Numbered from the stretch's first letter, positions 8,690-17,177 are shown. The stretch: 64,000 bases of DNA from Bradyrhizobium frederickii (GCF_004570865.1 NZ_SPQS01000003.1:409588-473587), one strand, 5' to 3'. Numbers and translations are program-made. Notes: generated by a model from the letters alone, not told the origin.

Positions 8690-10200
8690 TCGGCCGGTCC
8701 TTCAGGCAACGCCGTGCCGGTGTAATGAGGATTGCCGGAAAAAATGCCGCTGAATTCCTGGAGCGGCGGACCGAGCCTGATCCCCGTGCTGCCGAGCCGG
8801 AACTCGCGGATGCTGTGCTCGTGATTGCCGCTGCGCTTCTTGACGACGGAGAGCGCGCGTCGCACCGTGCCGCCGAACTCGAAATAGCGCAGCATCACCA
8901 CCGCATCGCTCAAATAGCTGATGTCGAGCGGTGTATCCATCGGGCCGACGAGACCGTGCTGAGCGAGGATCAGGATCGTAAGCACGCCCTGCTGTGCCAG
9001 ATAGCTGAGGAGTTCGTGCATCTGCAGGATGAGAAAGCGCTCGTCCGGCATCGCGTTCAGGTAACCGTTCAGGCTGTCGATGACGACAAGGCGGGCATTC
9101 TCGACCTCGACGCTCCGACGCAGCGTCGCCGCAAACTCACCGGGCGACAATTCGGCCGGGTCGACCTGTTGAAACCGGATTGCCCCGGTATTGAGATGTT
9201 TCTCCAGGGGCAGACCGAGCGTCCGGGCCCGTGCTTCCACCGTGCCGCGGCCTTCATCGAAGGCGAAGAAGACTGCGTGCTCGCCGCGCGCGGCCGCCGC
9301 GATGGCATAGGTCAGCGCAACCGACGACTTGCCGACACCGGCGGATCCGAGGAGAAGCGCGTTGGTGCCGCGCTCGAGCCCGCCTCCCAGCAGCTGATCG
9401 AGCTCGGCGTTGCCGCTGGACACGAAATCGCCGGGAAACGCCTTGTGATGTTCGGCCGCGACGAGCCGGGGGAAGATCCGCAAGCCGCCTTGCGAGATCG
9501 TGAAATCGTGGTATCCGCCGCGGAATCGAATGCCGCGCATCTTGATCACGCGAAGCCGGCGCCGTTCCGCGCCGTAGTCGATCGCGAGTTGCTCGAGCAT
9601 GACGACGCCATGTGCGATCGAATGCAGCTGCAGGTCGTCCTGGGAGGAGGACAGATCGTCGAGCAGCACGACGGTGCAATTGCGGTTGGTGAAGAAGTGC
9701 TTCAAGGCCAGCACCTGGCGCCGGTAGCGCAGCGGGTTCTGAGCCAGCAGGCGCAGCTCGGACAGGCTGTCGAGCACGACGCGGCTGGGATTGATCCGCT
9801 CGACCTCCCTGAAGATCAGGCCGGTCGTTTCGCTGAGCTCCATCTCGGCAGGATGGAAGACCGTGAGCTCGCGGTCGGGATCGAGCGTCGTCTCAGGTGG
9901 GACCAGCTCGAAGATGTCGACGCCATCAAGCGACCAGCCGTGCCGATGGGCAACCAGGTTCAGCTCGCGCCTGGTCTCGGAGAGCGAGATGTAGAGCACG
10001 CGTTCACCCTCGCGCGCGCCCCGGAGAAGGAATTGCAGCGCGATCGTGGTCTTGCCGGTGCCCGGACGTCCCTCGTAAAGATACATCCGGTTGGGGTCCA
10101 AGCCGCCGCCCAGGATGTCGTCCAGACCGTCACTGCCTGTTGAAATTCTCGGCAAATCCTTGAGGGCACTGGCCGAAGCAGCCCCTGATGGATCAGTCAT
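8686..10200 (-). CDS. KaiC-like RecA-fold double ATPase
   Basis: A 504-residue protein with two RecA/KaiC domains. The first has Walker A GRPGTGKTT (44-52) and Walker B VVLDS (141-145); the second has Walker A GSAGVGKSS (285-293) and Walker B VVIDS (372-376). Compared with cyanobacterial KaiC from memory, the catalytic Glu pairs are Ser74-Glu75 in domain 1 and Asp315-Glu316 in domain 2. The autophosphorylation Ser-Thr pair appears as Ser428-Tyr429 (ISYLSD). It is the first gene of a two-gene operon with a hybrid kinase, and no kaiB is nearby. The likely role is an ATP-driven timer or signalling switch feeding the kinase; that link is inference. Confidence 0.93.
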   Translation of the reverse strand: MTDPSGAASASALKDLPRISTGSDGLDDILGGGLDPNRMYLYEGRPGTGKTTIALQFLLRGAREGERVLYISLSETRRELNLVAHRHGWSLDGVDIFELVPPETTLDPDRELTVFHPAEMELSETTGLIFREVERINPSRVVLDSLSELRLLAQNPLRYRRQVLALKHFFTNRNCTVVLLDDLSSSQDDLQLHSIAHGVVMLEQLAIDYGAERRRLRVIKMRGIRFRGGYHDFTISQGGLRIFPRLVAAEHHKAFPGDFVSSGNAELDQLLGGGLERGTNALLLGSAGVGKSSVALTYAIAAAARGEHAVFFAFDEGRGTVEARARTLGLPLEKHLNTGAIRFQQVDPAELSPGEFAATLRRSVEVENARLVVIDSLNGYLNAMPDERFLILQMHELLSYLAQQGVLTILILAQHGLVGPMDTPLDISYLSDAVVMLRYFEFGGTVRRALSVVKKRSGNHEHSIREFRLGSTGIRLGPPLQEFSGIFSGNPHYTGTALPEGPAE

Positions 10201-10284
10201 TGAACCCCCTCAGCATATGTCGGAAGAGCGCGAGGCCCAGGCGTCGAGAGGCCGGGACCGGGACCCCAGGAGGTCCGTACGAGG

Positions 10285-10309
10285 AACTCTTCAGCAGCGC
10301 CCCGGTTCC
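10285..10309 (-). promoter_or_regulatory. Possible sigma-EcfG-like promoter before the kaiC-like operon
   Basis: On the minus strand GGAAC (10309-10305) and AGTT (10288-10285) are 16 bases apart, close to the GGAAC-N16/17-CGTT pattern of alphaproteobacterial general-stress promoters, about 85 bases before the start codon. The stretch is partly palindromic (GGAAC...GTTCC), so it could equally be an operator or chance. Otherwise the 225-base gap 10201-10425 shows nothing clear. Confidence 0.25.
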
Positions 10310-10425
10310 CGGCCGCCGGGGCTCGCCTGCCGGCTGTGAGCAGGTGCCGACCGCTACAGTTCTGTCTGTTCAAGATTGAACACAGTCACTCCGGTCGGCG
10401 TGCTCCCATCCCGTCATTGCAACGT

Positions 10426-10922
10426 TCAGCGGCGGATGCGGTAAATCACCACGTCCTTGCCATGACGGTTCGTGCTCCGCTCGAGCAGGTAATTCGATTT
10501 CTCCAGCACGCGGCGCGATGCGCCGTTTGCGATGTTCACGATGCCGATGAGGGATGGCAGGGCGAGCTCGGACAGGCCGATGCGTGTCATCGCGGTCGCG
10601 GCTTCGGCCGCAAATCCCCGGCCCCAGAGGCTGCGCGTGAACGCGTAGGCAATCTCGATCTCGTCGATGTCGCCCACCATGATGTGCCGGAGACCGGCCC
10701 GCCCGGCGAATGCGCCGTCTTTCGTGTGCAGCGCCCAGAGGCCGAAGCCATGCTGGTCCAATGCGCTATGTTGACGTCGAGATAAGCCTTCGTCGTCTCC
10801 GCCGAACGGACGCCGCCGATATAGCGGGCGACATCGGGATCGAGATGCAGCGCGACGAGGTCGGCGAGGTGGCTTTCGTTCAGCCTCTCGGCGGTCAGTC
10901 GCTCGGTGCTGAATTGGTTCAT
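10426..10922 (-). pseudogene. Frameshifted GNAT acetyltransferase (RimJ/RimL type)
   Basis: Two overlapping frames together make one GNAT protein of about 165 residues. The first half reads MNQFSTERLTAERL to VNIAHW; the second half resumes as DQHGFGLWALHTKDGAFAGRAGLRH and carries the acetyl-CoA region (RSLWGRGFAAEAATAM). The join is near 10757-10760, where CATTGGACCAG would read HWDQ if one more G were present. The total length of 497 bases fits a single-base deletion. This is either a recent pseudogene or a sequencing error in a G run. The substrate is unknown. Confidence 0.8.
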
Positions 10923-11057
10923 GGAGCAGATTGCCGCTTCGGTGGCGTGTCGTCGTTCATGCCGCTGTCGCTGCGGGCCGATGACGACATCATGCCCCTG
11001 TTTTGCCCGACGGAACAACCGGGGCGGAGTTTCGGTCAGATGATTTTCGCGCCCAAC

Positions 11058-11110
11058 TCAAGCCATTGATTTCACAGACCCCGTCTACTGTGCATGGGGT
11101 TGTTTTCGCG
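11058..11110 (-). repeat. 53-nt two-block dispersed repeat, copy 1
   Basis: Read on the minus strand, a 26-base block beginning CGCGAAAACAACC and ending GCACAGTAG is followed by 13 variable bases and then AATCAATGGCTTGA. The same two blocks with the same 13-base spacing occur at 51715-51767. This copy lies just downstream of feoB, in the same orientation as that gene. The rest of the gap 10923-11130 shows nothing else. Confidence 0.85.
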
Positions 11111-11130
11111 TTCTTGAGTTCGAGAGGGCG

Positions 11131-13002
11131 CTAGCCCGCCCCCAGCGCGACGGCGACGTTGTACGTCAAAAGGCTCGCGGCATAGGCCAGCACCAGCATG
11201 TAGGTGAAGGTCACGGCCATCCAGGCCCAGCTGCCGGTCTCGCGCCGGATCACGGCCAGCGTGGATGCGCATTGCGGGGCGAAGATGTACCAGGCCAGCA
11301 TCGACAATGCGGTGGCGAGCGACCATTTCGTCGCCAGCACCTGGCCGATCTGCTCGGCCGCTTCCTTGCCGCCTTCGATCGCGTAGACGGTGCCGAGGGC
11401 TGCGACCGCGACTTCGCGCGCCGCCATGCCCGGGATCAGCGCGACCGCGATCTGCCAGTTGAAGCCGACGGGCGCGAGCAGCGGCTCGAGCGCCTTGCCG
11501 ATCATCGCAGCCAGGCTGAACTCGATCGCGGGCTCGGTGGCGCCCGCAGGCGGCTGCGGGAACGAGGCCAGGAACCAGATCAGCACCATCATCGAGAAGA
11601 TGGTGGTGCCGGCGCGCACCAGGAACATCTTGGCGCGGGTGTAGATACCGATCGCGATCGATTTCAGCCGCGGCATCTTGTAGTCCGGCAGCTCCAGCAT
11701 GAATGGCGCCGGCGCAAAGTCGCGCAGCATGAAGAACTTGATCAGGAACGAGACGACGAGCGCGCTGGCGATGCCGGCGGCGTAGAGGCCGAACATCACG
11801 AGGCCCTGCAGATTGATGAAGCCCCAGACGTCCTTCGCCGGAATGAAGGCGGAGATGATCAGCGTGTAGACCGGAATGCGCGCCGAGCAGGTCATCAGCG
11901 GCGCGATCAGGATCGTGGTCAGCCGGTCGCGCTTGTTGTCGATGACGCGCGTCGCCATGATGCCGGGGATGGCGCAGGCAAAGCTCGACAACAGCGGAAT
12001 GAAGGCGCGGCCGTGCAGGCCGGCGCCGCCCATGATGCGGTCCATCAGGAAGGCGGCGCGCGCCATGTAGCCGAAATCTTCCAGCAGCAGGATGAACAGG
12101 AAGATGAGGATGATCTGCGGCAGGAACACGATGACGCTGCCGACGCCCGAGATCACGCCGTTCTGCAGGAAGCTCTGCAACAGGCCGTCGGGCAGGGTGG
12201 CCTGCACCAGCTCGCCGAGCGCGTCGAAGCCGGACTTGAGCAGGTCCATTGCCGGTTGCGCCCAGGCGAACACCGCCTGGAACATCACGAACAGGATCAG
12301 CGTCAGCACGACGAGACCGCCGACGGGATGCAGCACGACCGCGTCGATCCGCGCGGTCCAGGTGTCGGGCCTGGCAGGCAGGCTGACGCAGTCGGCAATG
12401 ATGCGGTCGGCCTCGCGCTGGGTCGCGCGCAATTCGGAGACGCTGAGCGCGCGCCAGCTGCTCGCCTCAGCCTCGGCGGCGAGCTTTGCCGAGATCTCGT
12501 CGGTCAGCTTCAAGAGGTTGGCCGTGCCGCCCCTGCGCACCGCGATCGAGGTGACCACGGGCAGGCCGAGCTCCTTGGCGAGCCGCTCGACGTCGACGGT
12601 GATGCCGCGGCGGGCCGCGATGTCGAACATGTTGAGCACGAGGACCATCGGCCGTCCGGTGCGCTTGAGCTCGAGCAGCAGGCGGATGGTCAGCCGCAGA
12701 TTGGTCGAATCGGCCACGCACAGCACGAGATCAGGCACGGTCTCGCCGGAGGCCTTGCCGAGCACGAAGTCGCGGGTGATTTCCTCGTCCGGGCTGCGGC
12801 CGCGCAGCGAGTAGGTGCCGGGCAGGTCGACCACCGACACCTGGCGCCCCAAGGGGGTGACGAAGAAACCTTCCTTGCGCTCGACGGTGACGCCGGGATA
12901 GTTCGCGACCTTCTGCCGGCTGCCGGTCAGGGCGTTGAACAGCGACGTCTTGCCGCTGTTTGGCGTGCCGACCAGGGCGAGATGCAGCAGGGGTAATTCC
13001 AT
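11131..13002 (-). CDS. feoB: Ferrous iron transporter FeoB
   Basis: Inner-membrane Fe(II) permease of about 623 residues. The N-terminal G domain has G1 GTPNSGKTS (12-20), G3 DLPGTY (from 59) and a G4-like LNMFD. A helical linker follows, then the polytopic C-terminal domain with two Gate-type regions (for example GFGYMARAAFLMDRIM-like and LLSSFACAIPGIMATR). The length fits compact FeoB proteins that lack the long cytosolic tail of the enterobacterial form. I use the ATG at 13002 (MELPLLHLALVG), 60 bases after the feoA stop. It is co-transcribed with feoA, and regulation probably runs through the Irr-like box upstream of feoA. Confidence 0.96.
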   Translation of the reverse strand: MELPLLHLALVGTPNSGKTSLFNALTGSRQKVANYPGVTVERKEGFFVTPLGRQVSVVDLPGTYSLRGRSPDEEITRDFVLGKASGETVPDLVLCVADSTNLRLTIRLLLELKRTGRPMVLVLNMFDIAARRGITVDVERLAKELGLPVVTSIAVRRGGTANLLKLTDEISAKLAAEAEASSWRALSVSELRATQREADRIIADCVSLPARPDTWTARIDAVVLHPVGGLVVLTLILFVMFQAVFAWAQPAMDLLKSGFDALGELVQATLPDGLLQSFLQNGVISGVGSVIVFLPQIILIFLFILLLEDFGYMARAAFLMDRIMGGAGLHGRAFIPLLSSFACAIPGIMATRVIDNKRDRLTTILIAPLMTCSARIPVYTLIISAFIPAKDVWGFINLQGLVMFGLYAAGIASALVVSFLIKFFMLRDFAPAPFMLELPDYKMPRLKSIAIGIYTRAKMFLVRAGTTIFSMMVLIWFLASFPQPPAGATEPAIEFSLAAMIGKALEPLLAPVGFNWQIAVALIPGMAAREVAVAALGTVYAIEGGKEAAEQIGQVLATKWSLATALSMLAWYIFAPQCASTLAVIRRETGSWAWMAVTFTYMLVLAYAASLLTYNVAVALGAG

Positions 13003-13062
13003 GTGATCAAGGCCTGGCAAACGGCTTGGCAAGAGACTCGGGATGAGGCGTCCGGTCGCGGT

Positions 13063-13338
13063 CTAGGCGACGATGACCGCCATGGCCTCGCGGCGGCGGA
13101 CCGCGATCGTGATGCTGTCGACCCGCACCGCAATCGGATCGCGGCCGACCAGCCCCTCGTGCAGGACCTCGACCCGGGCGCCCTCGACGAAGCCGAGCTC
13201 GATCAGGCGGCTCTCGAGCTCGATGTCCGAGAGCGCGGAGCCCGCCTCGCGAGCGGACAGGTGCTGGATAACGCCGGTATAGCCGCGCTGGGCCAGACCC
13301 AGCGGCATGTGCGGGCGCGTGTCATTGGTGTCGGTCAT
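13063..13338 (-). CDS. feoA: Ferrous iron transport accessory protein FeoA
   Basis: Small SH3-like cytosolic protein of about 91 residues with the usual FeoA pattern: LAQRGYTGVIQHLS, a central LIELGFVEGARVEVLHEG and a final RVDSITIAVRRREAMAVIV. FeoA assists FeoB-dependent Fe(II) uptake. The ATG at 13338 is preferred over an upstream in-frame TTG. The gene precedes feoB in the same orientation. The residue pattern FVEGARVEV is the family's most conserved stretch. Confidence 0.93.
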   Translation of the reverse strand: MTDTNDTRPHMPLGLAQRGYTGVIQHLSAREAGSALSDIELESRLIELGFVEGARVEVLHEGLVGRDPIAVRVDSITIAVRRREAMAVIVA

Positions 13339-13397
13339 GCCCTGTATTTTCAACGCAAGGCATTGAGGTCAAGCGCGGGTGCTCGCTGAAACCGCAC

Positions 13398-13414
13398 CTT
13401 AGAGTGATTTTAAA
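13398..13414 (-). promoter_or_regulatory. Candidate Irr/ICE box upstream of feoAB
   Basis: The minus-strand sequence TTTAAAATCACTCTAAG matches the recalled iron control element pattern TTTAGAANNNTTCTAAA at 11 of 14 defined positions. It lies about 60 bases upstream of the feoA start, where a promoter-proximal regulator site is expected. Rhizobial iron-uptake genes are commonly controlled by Irr. The match is by eye and the consensus is from memory. Confidence 0.5.
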
Positions 13415-13459
13415 GAGTGCGGATGGCGGGGCGCCCTCAAAGGCGCCCCCGAGGGCTGG

Positions 13460-13711
13460 CTATTGGGCCGGGACCTTGTCCGGCTGGGCGGCCATCGCCC
13501 GGCTCTTGAAGTAGTCCAGGACGAACAGGCGGATCGCCGACGACAGATTGCCCTGCTGGCGGTTGTTGTCGATCTCGCCGACCAGCTCGGACAACGTCAT
13601 GTTGCGCAGGCCGGAGATCTCCTTCATGCCGTTCCAGAACGCCTCTTCCAGGCTGACGCTGGTCTTGTGCCCGGCGACGACGATCGACCGTTTCACGACG
13701 GGCGACTTCAT
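13460..13711 (-). CDS. Ribbon-helix-helix domain protein
   Basis: Protein of 83 residues beginning MKSPVVKRSIVVAGHKTSVSLEEAFWNGMKEI. It fits the alphaproteobacterial ribbon-helix-helix family (RHH_4 type): a beta strand RSIVVAGHKTSVSLE followed by two helices. Members are presumed DNA-binding or protein-interaction modules. The start codon overlaps the stop of the upstream DUF4169 gene by four bases (ATGA). The longer upstream frame is a shadow of that gene. The target is unknown. Confidence 0.85.
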   Translation of the reverse strand: MKSPVVKRSIVVAGHKTSVSLEEAFWNGMKEISGLRNMTLSELVGEIDNNRQQGNLSSAIRLFVLDYFKSRAMAAQPDKVPAQ

Positions 13712-13896
13712 GGCTGCTCCTCGCGATCGATCTGATGCCGGTCCAGGTGCGCCTTCGCCTTGTCCGCGCGCGTCTCCTCCGCCGACCGTTCCGCCTTCGT
13801 GCGGCCGAACTTCGACCGGTTGGCGTCCGCCTGCTTCGCCGAGGCTTCCCGCTCGGCGCGCTTCCTGAAACGATTCAGGTTGATGACGTTCCCCAT
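13708..13896 (-). CDS. DUF4169 family small basic protein
   Basis: Sixty-two residues, highly charged (Lys/Arg/Glu) and probably helical, with the family's N-terminal NVINLNRFRKRAER signature. It is coupled to the downstream ribbon-helix-helix gene by an ATGA overlap and follows fumC on the same strand. The N-terminal VINLNRFRK resembles the C-terminal VVRLDRFRKK of the nearby SspB, which may be a shared ClpX-binding peptide (inference). No function is established for the family as far as I know. Confidence 0.8.
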   Translation of the reverse strand: MGNVINLNRFRKRAEREASAKQADANRSKFGRTKAERSAEETRADKAKAHLDRHQIDREEQP

Positions 13897-14176
13897 GCCG
13901 TGTCTCCATCATCCGATCCTCGTCAGGAGGGATGAAACATTCAGAAACAGGGTGCCGCGTTGCGCCCTACAAGACTTGATCGCCATTAGCTCGTCCTCGT
14001 CAATCAGCCCCTTGGGCCATCAAAGGATGAATTTGGCCCCCGTCGAGGGGCGGAAGGGCTGCGTAGCACGCCGTCCCGCCAGAACATTGACGGTAATCAA
14101 ATCCCGCCCCCAAAGCCGCACATTTCTGGACGCAGGGGGGTCCGTATCATTACGGATGGCTATCGGAATTCGGAAT

Positions 14177-15598
14177 TTATCCCGGGCTGGTCATCTTCTC
14201 GGGGCGCACCAGGCGATCGAACTCGTCGTCCGCGACGAAGCCGAGCCGCAGCGCCTCCTCCTTCAACGTGGTGCCGTTGGCATGGGCCGTCTTGGCCACC
14301 TTGGCGGCGTTGTCGTAGCCGATCTTCGGGGCCAGCGCCGTCACCAGCATCAGCGAGCGCTGCATCAGCTCGTTGATGCGCTTCTCGTCGGCACGGATGC
14401 CGCTGACGCAATGCTCGGTGAAGGATCGCGCCGCATCCGCCAGCAGGCGGATCGAGTGCAGCATGTTGTAGGCCAGCACCGGCTTGTAGACGTTGAGCTC
14501 GAAATGGCCCTGGCTGCCGGCCACCGTGATCGCGGTGTGATTGCCGAACACCTGGCAGCACACCATGGTCATCGCCTCGCACTGCGTCGGGTTGACCTTG
14601 CCCGGCATGATCGACGAGCCCGGCTCGTTCTCCGGCAGGATCAGCTCGCCCAGCCCTGAGCGCGGGCCGGATCCGAGCAGGCGGATGTCGTTGGCGATCT
14701 TGAACAGGCCGGTCGCGACCGAATTGATGGCGCCATGTGCCAGCACATAGGCATCGTTCGAGGCCAGCGCCTCGAACTTGTTGGCGGCGCTGGTGAAGGG
14801 GAGCTTCGTGATCCCGGCGACGTGTCTTGCGAACAGTTTTGCAAAGCGCGGCTTCGAATTGAGACCGGTGCCGACGGCGGTGCCGCCCTGCGCCAACGGA
14901 TAAAGCTCCTTCACCGCGGACTTGAGCCGGGCGATGCCGCTTTCGACCTGCGCGGCATAGCCGGAAAACTCCTGGCCGAGCGTCAGGGGCGTCGCATCCT
15001 GGGTGTGGGTGCGGCCGATCTTGACGATCTTCGCAAACGCCTTCTCCTTCTTGCGCAGCGCGCGCAGCAGCTCGGTGAGCGCGGGGATGAGATCGGCATT
15101 GATGCGGCTTGCGGCCGCGATGTGCATCGCGGTCGGAAACGAATCGTTCGACGACTGGCTCATGTTGACGTGGTCGTTGGGATGCACCGGCTTCTTGGCG
15201 CCGAGCTCGCCGCCGAGCAGCTCGTTGGCGCGGTTGGCGATGACCTCGTTGAGGTTCATGTTGGTCTGCGTGCCGGAGCCGGTCTGCCACACGACGAGCG
15301 GAAAATGATCGTCCAGCTTGCCCTCGATCACCTCGCGCGCGGCGCGGATGATGGCACCGGCGCGGCGCTGGTCGAGCAGGCCGAGCTCGAGATTGGACTG
15401 CGCGGCGCCGAGCTTGACGATGCCGAGCGCGTGCACGAGCGCGATCGGCATCCGATCCGTTCCGATGCGAAAATTCTGGCGCGAACGTTCGGTCTGCGCG
15501 CCCCAATAGCGATCGGCCGGGACCTCGATGGGACCGAAACTGTCGGTCTCGGTGCGGGTCGCGGGAGGAGCGGTCTTCGAGCGGGAAGCTTTGGCCAT
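14177..15598 (-). CDS. fumC: Fumarate hydratase, class II
   Basis: Homotetrameric TCA-cycle enzyme converting fumarate and malate, 473 residues. The aspartase/fumarase signature [11 protein letters not shown] is present, as are [13 protein letters not shown] and [18 protein letters not shown] chose the ATG at 15598 (MAKASRSK). An in-frame ATG at 15643 would add 15 residues, but it lies only about 10 bases below a TATATA -10-like box (15658-15653), so that transcript would be leaderless. Just after the gene, TCCGTA-TCAT-TACGGA (14141-14156) forms a small hairpin. DUF4169 and ribbon-helix-helix genes follow on the same strand. Confidence 0.96.
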   Translation of the reverse strand: MAKASRSKTAPPATRTETDSFGPIEVPADRYWGAQTERSRQNFRIGTDRMPIALVHALGIVKLGAAQSNLELGLLDQRRAGAIIRAAREVIEGKLDDHFPLVVWQTGSGTQTNMNLNEVIANRANELLGGELGAKKPVHPNDHVNMSQSSNDSFPTAMHIAAASRINADLIPALTELLRALRKKEKAFAKIVKIGRTHTQDATPLTLGQEFSGYAAQVESGIARLKSAVKELYPLAQGGTAVGTGLNSKPRFAKLFARHVAGITKLPFTSAANKFEALASNDAYVLAHGAINSVATGLFKIANDIRLLGSGPRSGLGELILPENEPGSSIMPGKVNPTQCEAMTMVCCQVFGNHTAITVAGSQGHFELNVYKPVLAYNMLHSIRLLADAARSFTEHCVSGIRADEKRINELMQRSLMLVTALAPKIGYDNAAKVAKTAHANGTTLKEEALRLGFVADDEFDRLVRPEKMTSPG

Positions 15599-15699
15599 GA
15601 GCACATCCATTCCGCCGCGCGAAACGCCGCGCGGCCTCTTCATGTGCTCTTCTATATAGGCAGTTTGGCCGCCCGCGACGGCTTCAAGGCCAACCTAGG

Positions 15700-16218
15700 T
15701 CATTTCTTGCGGAAACGATCGAGCCGCACCACCTCGGCGCCGCCCTGGCTCGGCGGGGTCGGCTCTTCCGCGGTCTCCGCCTTTTCAGTGGCGGCGGCGG
15801 GCACCGATACGGCCGATGGGGCGGGGGCCGCCGGCAAAGTCTCCGGCGCGACCTCGGCGACATCGGAGGTGTCGAACTGGAGGCCGAACTTCACGGACGG
15901 ATCGAGGAAGCTCTTGATGGCGCTGAACGGCACCACCAGCCGCTCCGGAATGCCGCCGAAGGACAGGCCGACCTCGAAGCGGTCCTCGAGCACGGTCAGA
16001 TCCCAGAACTGGTGCTGCAGGATGATCGTCATCTCTTCCGGATATTGCGCGAGCAGCCGTGGCGACAGCTTCACGCCCTCGGCCTTCGACACGAAGGTGA
16101 TGAAGAAATGGTGCTCGCCGGGCAGGCCATGGGCAGCGGCATCGGTCAGCACCTTCCGCAGCACGCCGCGCAGCGCGTCGCGGGCCAGCACATCGTATCG
16201 GATATGATCGGTCGCCAT
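15700..16218 (-). CDS. sspB: SspB-type ClpXP specificity adaptor
   Basis: Protein of 172 residues matching the alphaproteobacterial SspB family: an N-terminal substrate-binding fold (DHIRYDVLARDALRGVLRKVL, then HHFFITF and GVKLSPRLL), a flexible Ala/Pro linker and a C-terminal VVRLDRFRKK tail. By analogy with other SspB proteins that tail should tether to ClpX. SspB delivers ssrA-tagged proteins to ClpXP. The start is the ATG at 16218; the upstream extension is shadow. The gene lies about 110 bases downstream of the tmRNA gene on the same strand. Confidence 0.92.
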   Translation of the reverse strand: MATDHIRYDVLARDALRGVLRKVLTDAAAHGLPGEHHFFITFVSKAEGVKLSPRLLAQYPEEMTIILQHQFWDLTVLEDRFEVGLSFGGIPERLVVPFSAIKSFLDPSVKFGLQFDTSDVAEVAPETLPAAPAPSAVSVPAAATEKAETAEEPTPPSQGGAEVVRLDRFRKK

Positions 16219-16328
16219 GGTGGTCCTGTTGCGTCCCCGAAGCCGGACCCTACCGACTCGACTCGCCAAGCCGCAACAATATCGCGCCCGACGGGCCAGC
16301 AGGAGTCCCCCGCCGGAGAAGAAAGAAA

Positions 16329-16660
16329 GGCAAGTGGAGGCTTCTGTTGCCAGGTGCCTCCGAACCCCGCCTAACGGAGCTTAACCCGTTAGGACTTTAA
16401 GATGGTCTTTCAAACTGCGTTACGCAGCCTGAGCAACCGGAGCAAAGTTGTCGTTGGCAACTATTGCAGTAGCCCGATAACGGCGGAACAATACCGGGAA
16501 AAAGTACGCCCTTTACGCCCTCGTCGATCCTATTTCGCCCCCGCCAAAGCCCGCTTCCGGATAGTCGGTTGGTGGGCTTTGGTGGAGGCGCCGGGTACCG
16601 CCCCCGGGTCCGAATGGTTTATTGCGACGACCGTTTATTTCCATAGCCGGCGAACCGGCA
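16329..16660 (-). ncRNA. ssrA: Circularly permuted two-piece tmRNA
   Basis: On the minus strand the acceptor piece comes first (about 16660 to 16580), ending CGCCTCCACCA. A short intervening segment follows, then the coding piece starting GGGGGCGAAATAGGATCGACG at 16542 (shown as its first bases). GGGGGCG pairs with CGCCTCC to form a 7-bp acceptor stem containing G3-U, the alanine identity element. The tag frame (16458-16420) reads ANDNFAPVAQAA then TAA. CCGGG-GGCGGTA-CCCGG forms the T-arm with a non-canonical loop. Piece lengths near 81 and 210 nt fit other two-piece tmRNAs. A TATATT box at 16671-16666 may be the -10. The 5' and 3' ends are approximate; the last hairpin (16336-16361) with a T-rich tail may be the terminator. 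Confidence 0.93.
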
Positions 16661-16794
16661 CCCCCAATATAGGGCGCAAGGGTTTCGAAAAACAGGGGTT
16701 TTGCGCGCCTCTCCCAAGGTTCTCTTTGGATAGGTTCCGCACCGAGGCGGGCCTGATCTTGGCCGCGTCGGCGCCGGCGGTCTAAGCTTCTGAG

Positions 16795-17177
16795 ATGTCC
16801 GAGGATTCAGCACCGGCCGGCCACCAATCGGATCGACTGCCGGATCATCCGGCGGCGAGCGTTGCTCCGCCCGGCCTGCTGGAACTGTTTCTGGCCTTCG
16901 CCAGGATGTCGCTGGCCGGTTTCGGCGGGGCGACCTCGACGTGTTGCGCCGCAGCCTGGCCGGCATCTCCTGCGCGGCCGTCGGTCTCCTGATCGCGGTG
17001 GTCTTCCGCATGATGACGCCGCTGCTAAAGCGGACGGACCCTCTCGCGCTGATCCTGATGCTCGGTGTGTTCCTCGCCATCGGCCTGCTTCGCCTGCCGC
17101 TTCAGGCGGTGCTGCTGGTCGCGATCCCCGTGAGCATCGGCGCCGCTTATATCCTGCGACGGAAAGTAGCAGCATGA
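16795..17177 (+). pseudogene. Chromate transporter ChrA half, internally deleted
   Basis: The N-terminus reads into the ChrA opening LLELFLAFARMSLAGFGG in one frame. At about 16930-16935 the sequence jumps, in another frame, to DVLRRSLAGISCAAVGLLIAVVFRM and the normal C-terminal membrane part ending ILRRKVAA. About 70 residues are missing, including the conserved Pro-Gly-rich core, and the frame is broken. The last codons overlap the start of the next gene (ATGA), as in intact two-gene ChrA pairs. It is therefore a degraded first subunit. Confidence 0.8.

Noticed and set aside
15599..15643. Upstream start for fumC
   Set aside because: Too close to the -10-like box and contains a GC palindrome; the 15598 start fits the family better.
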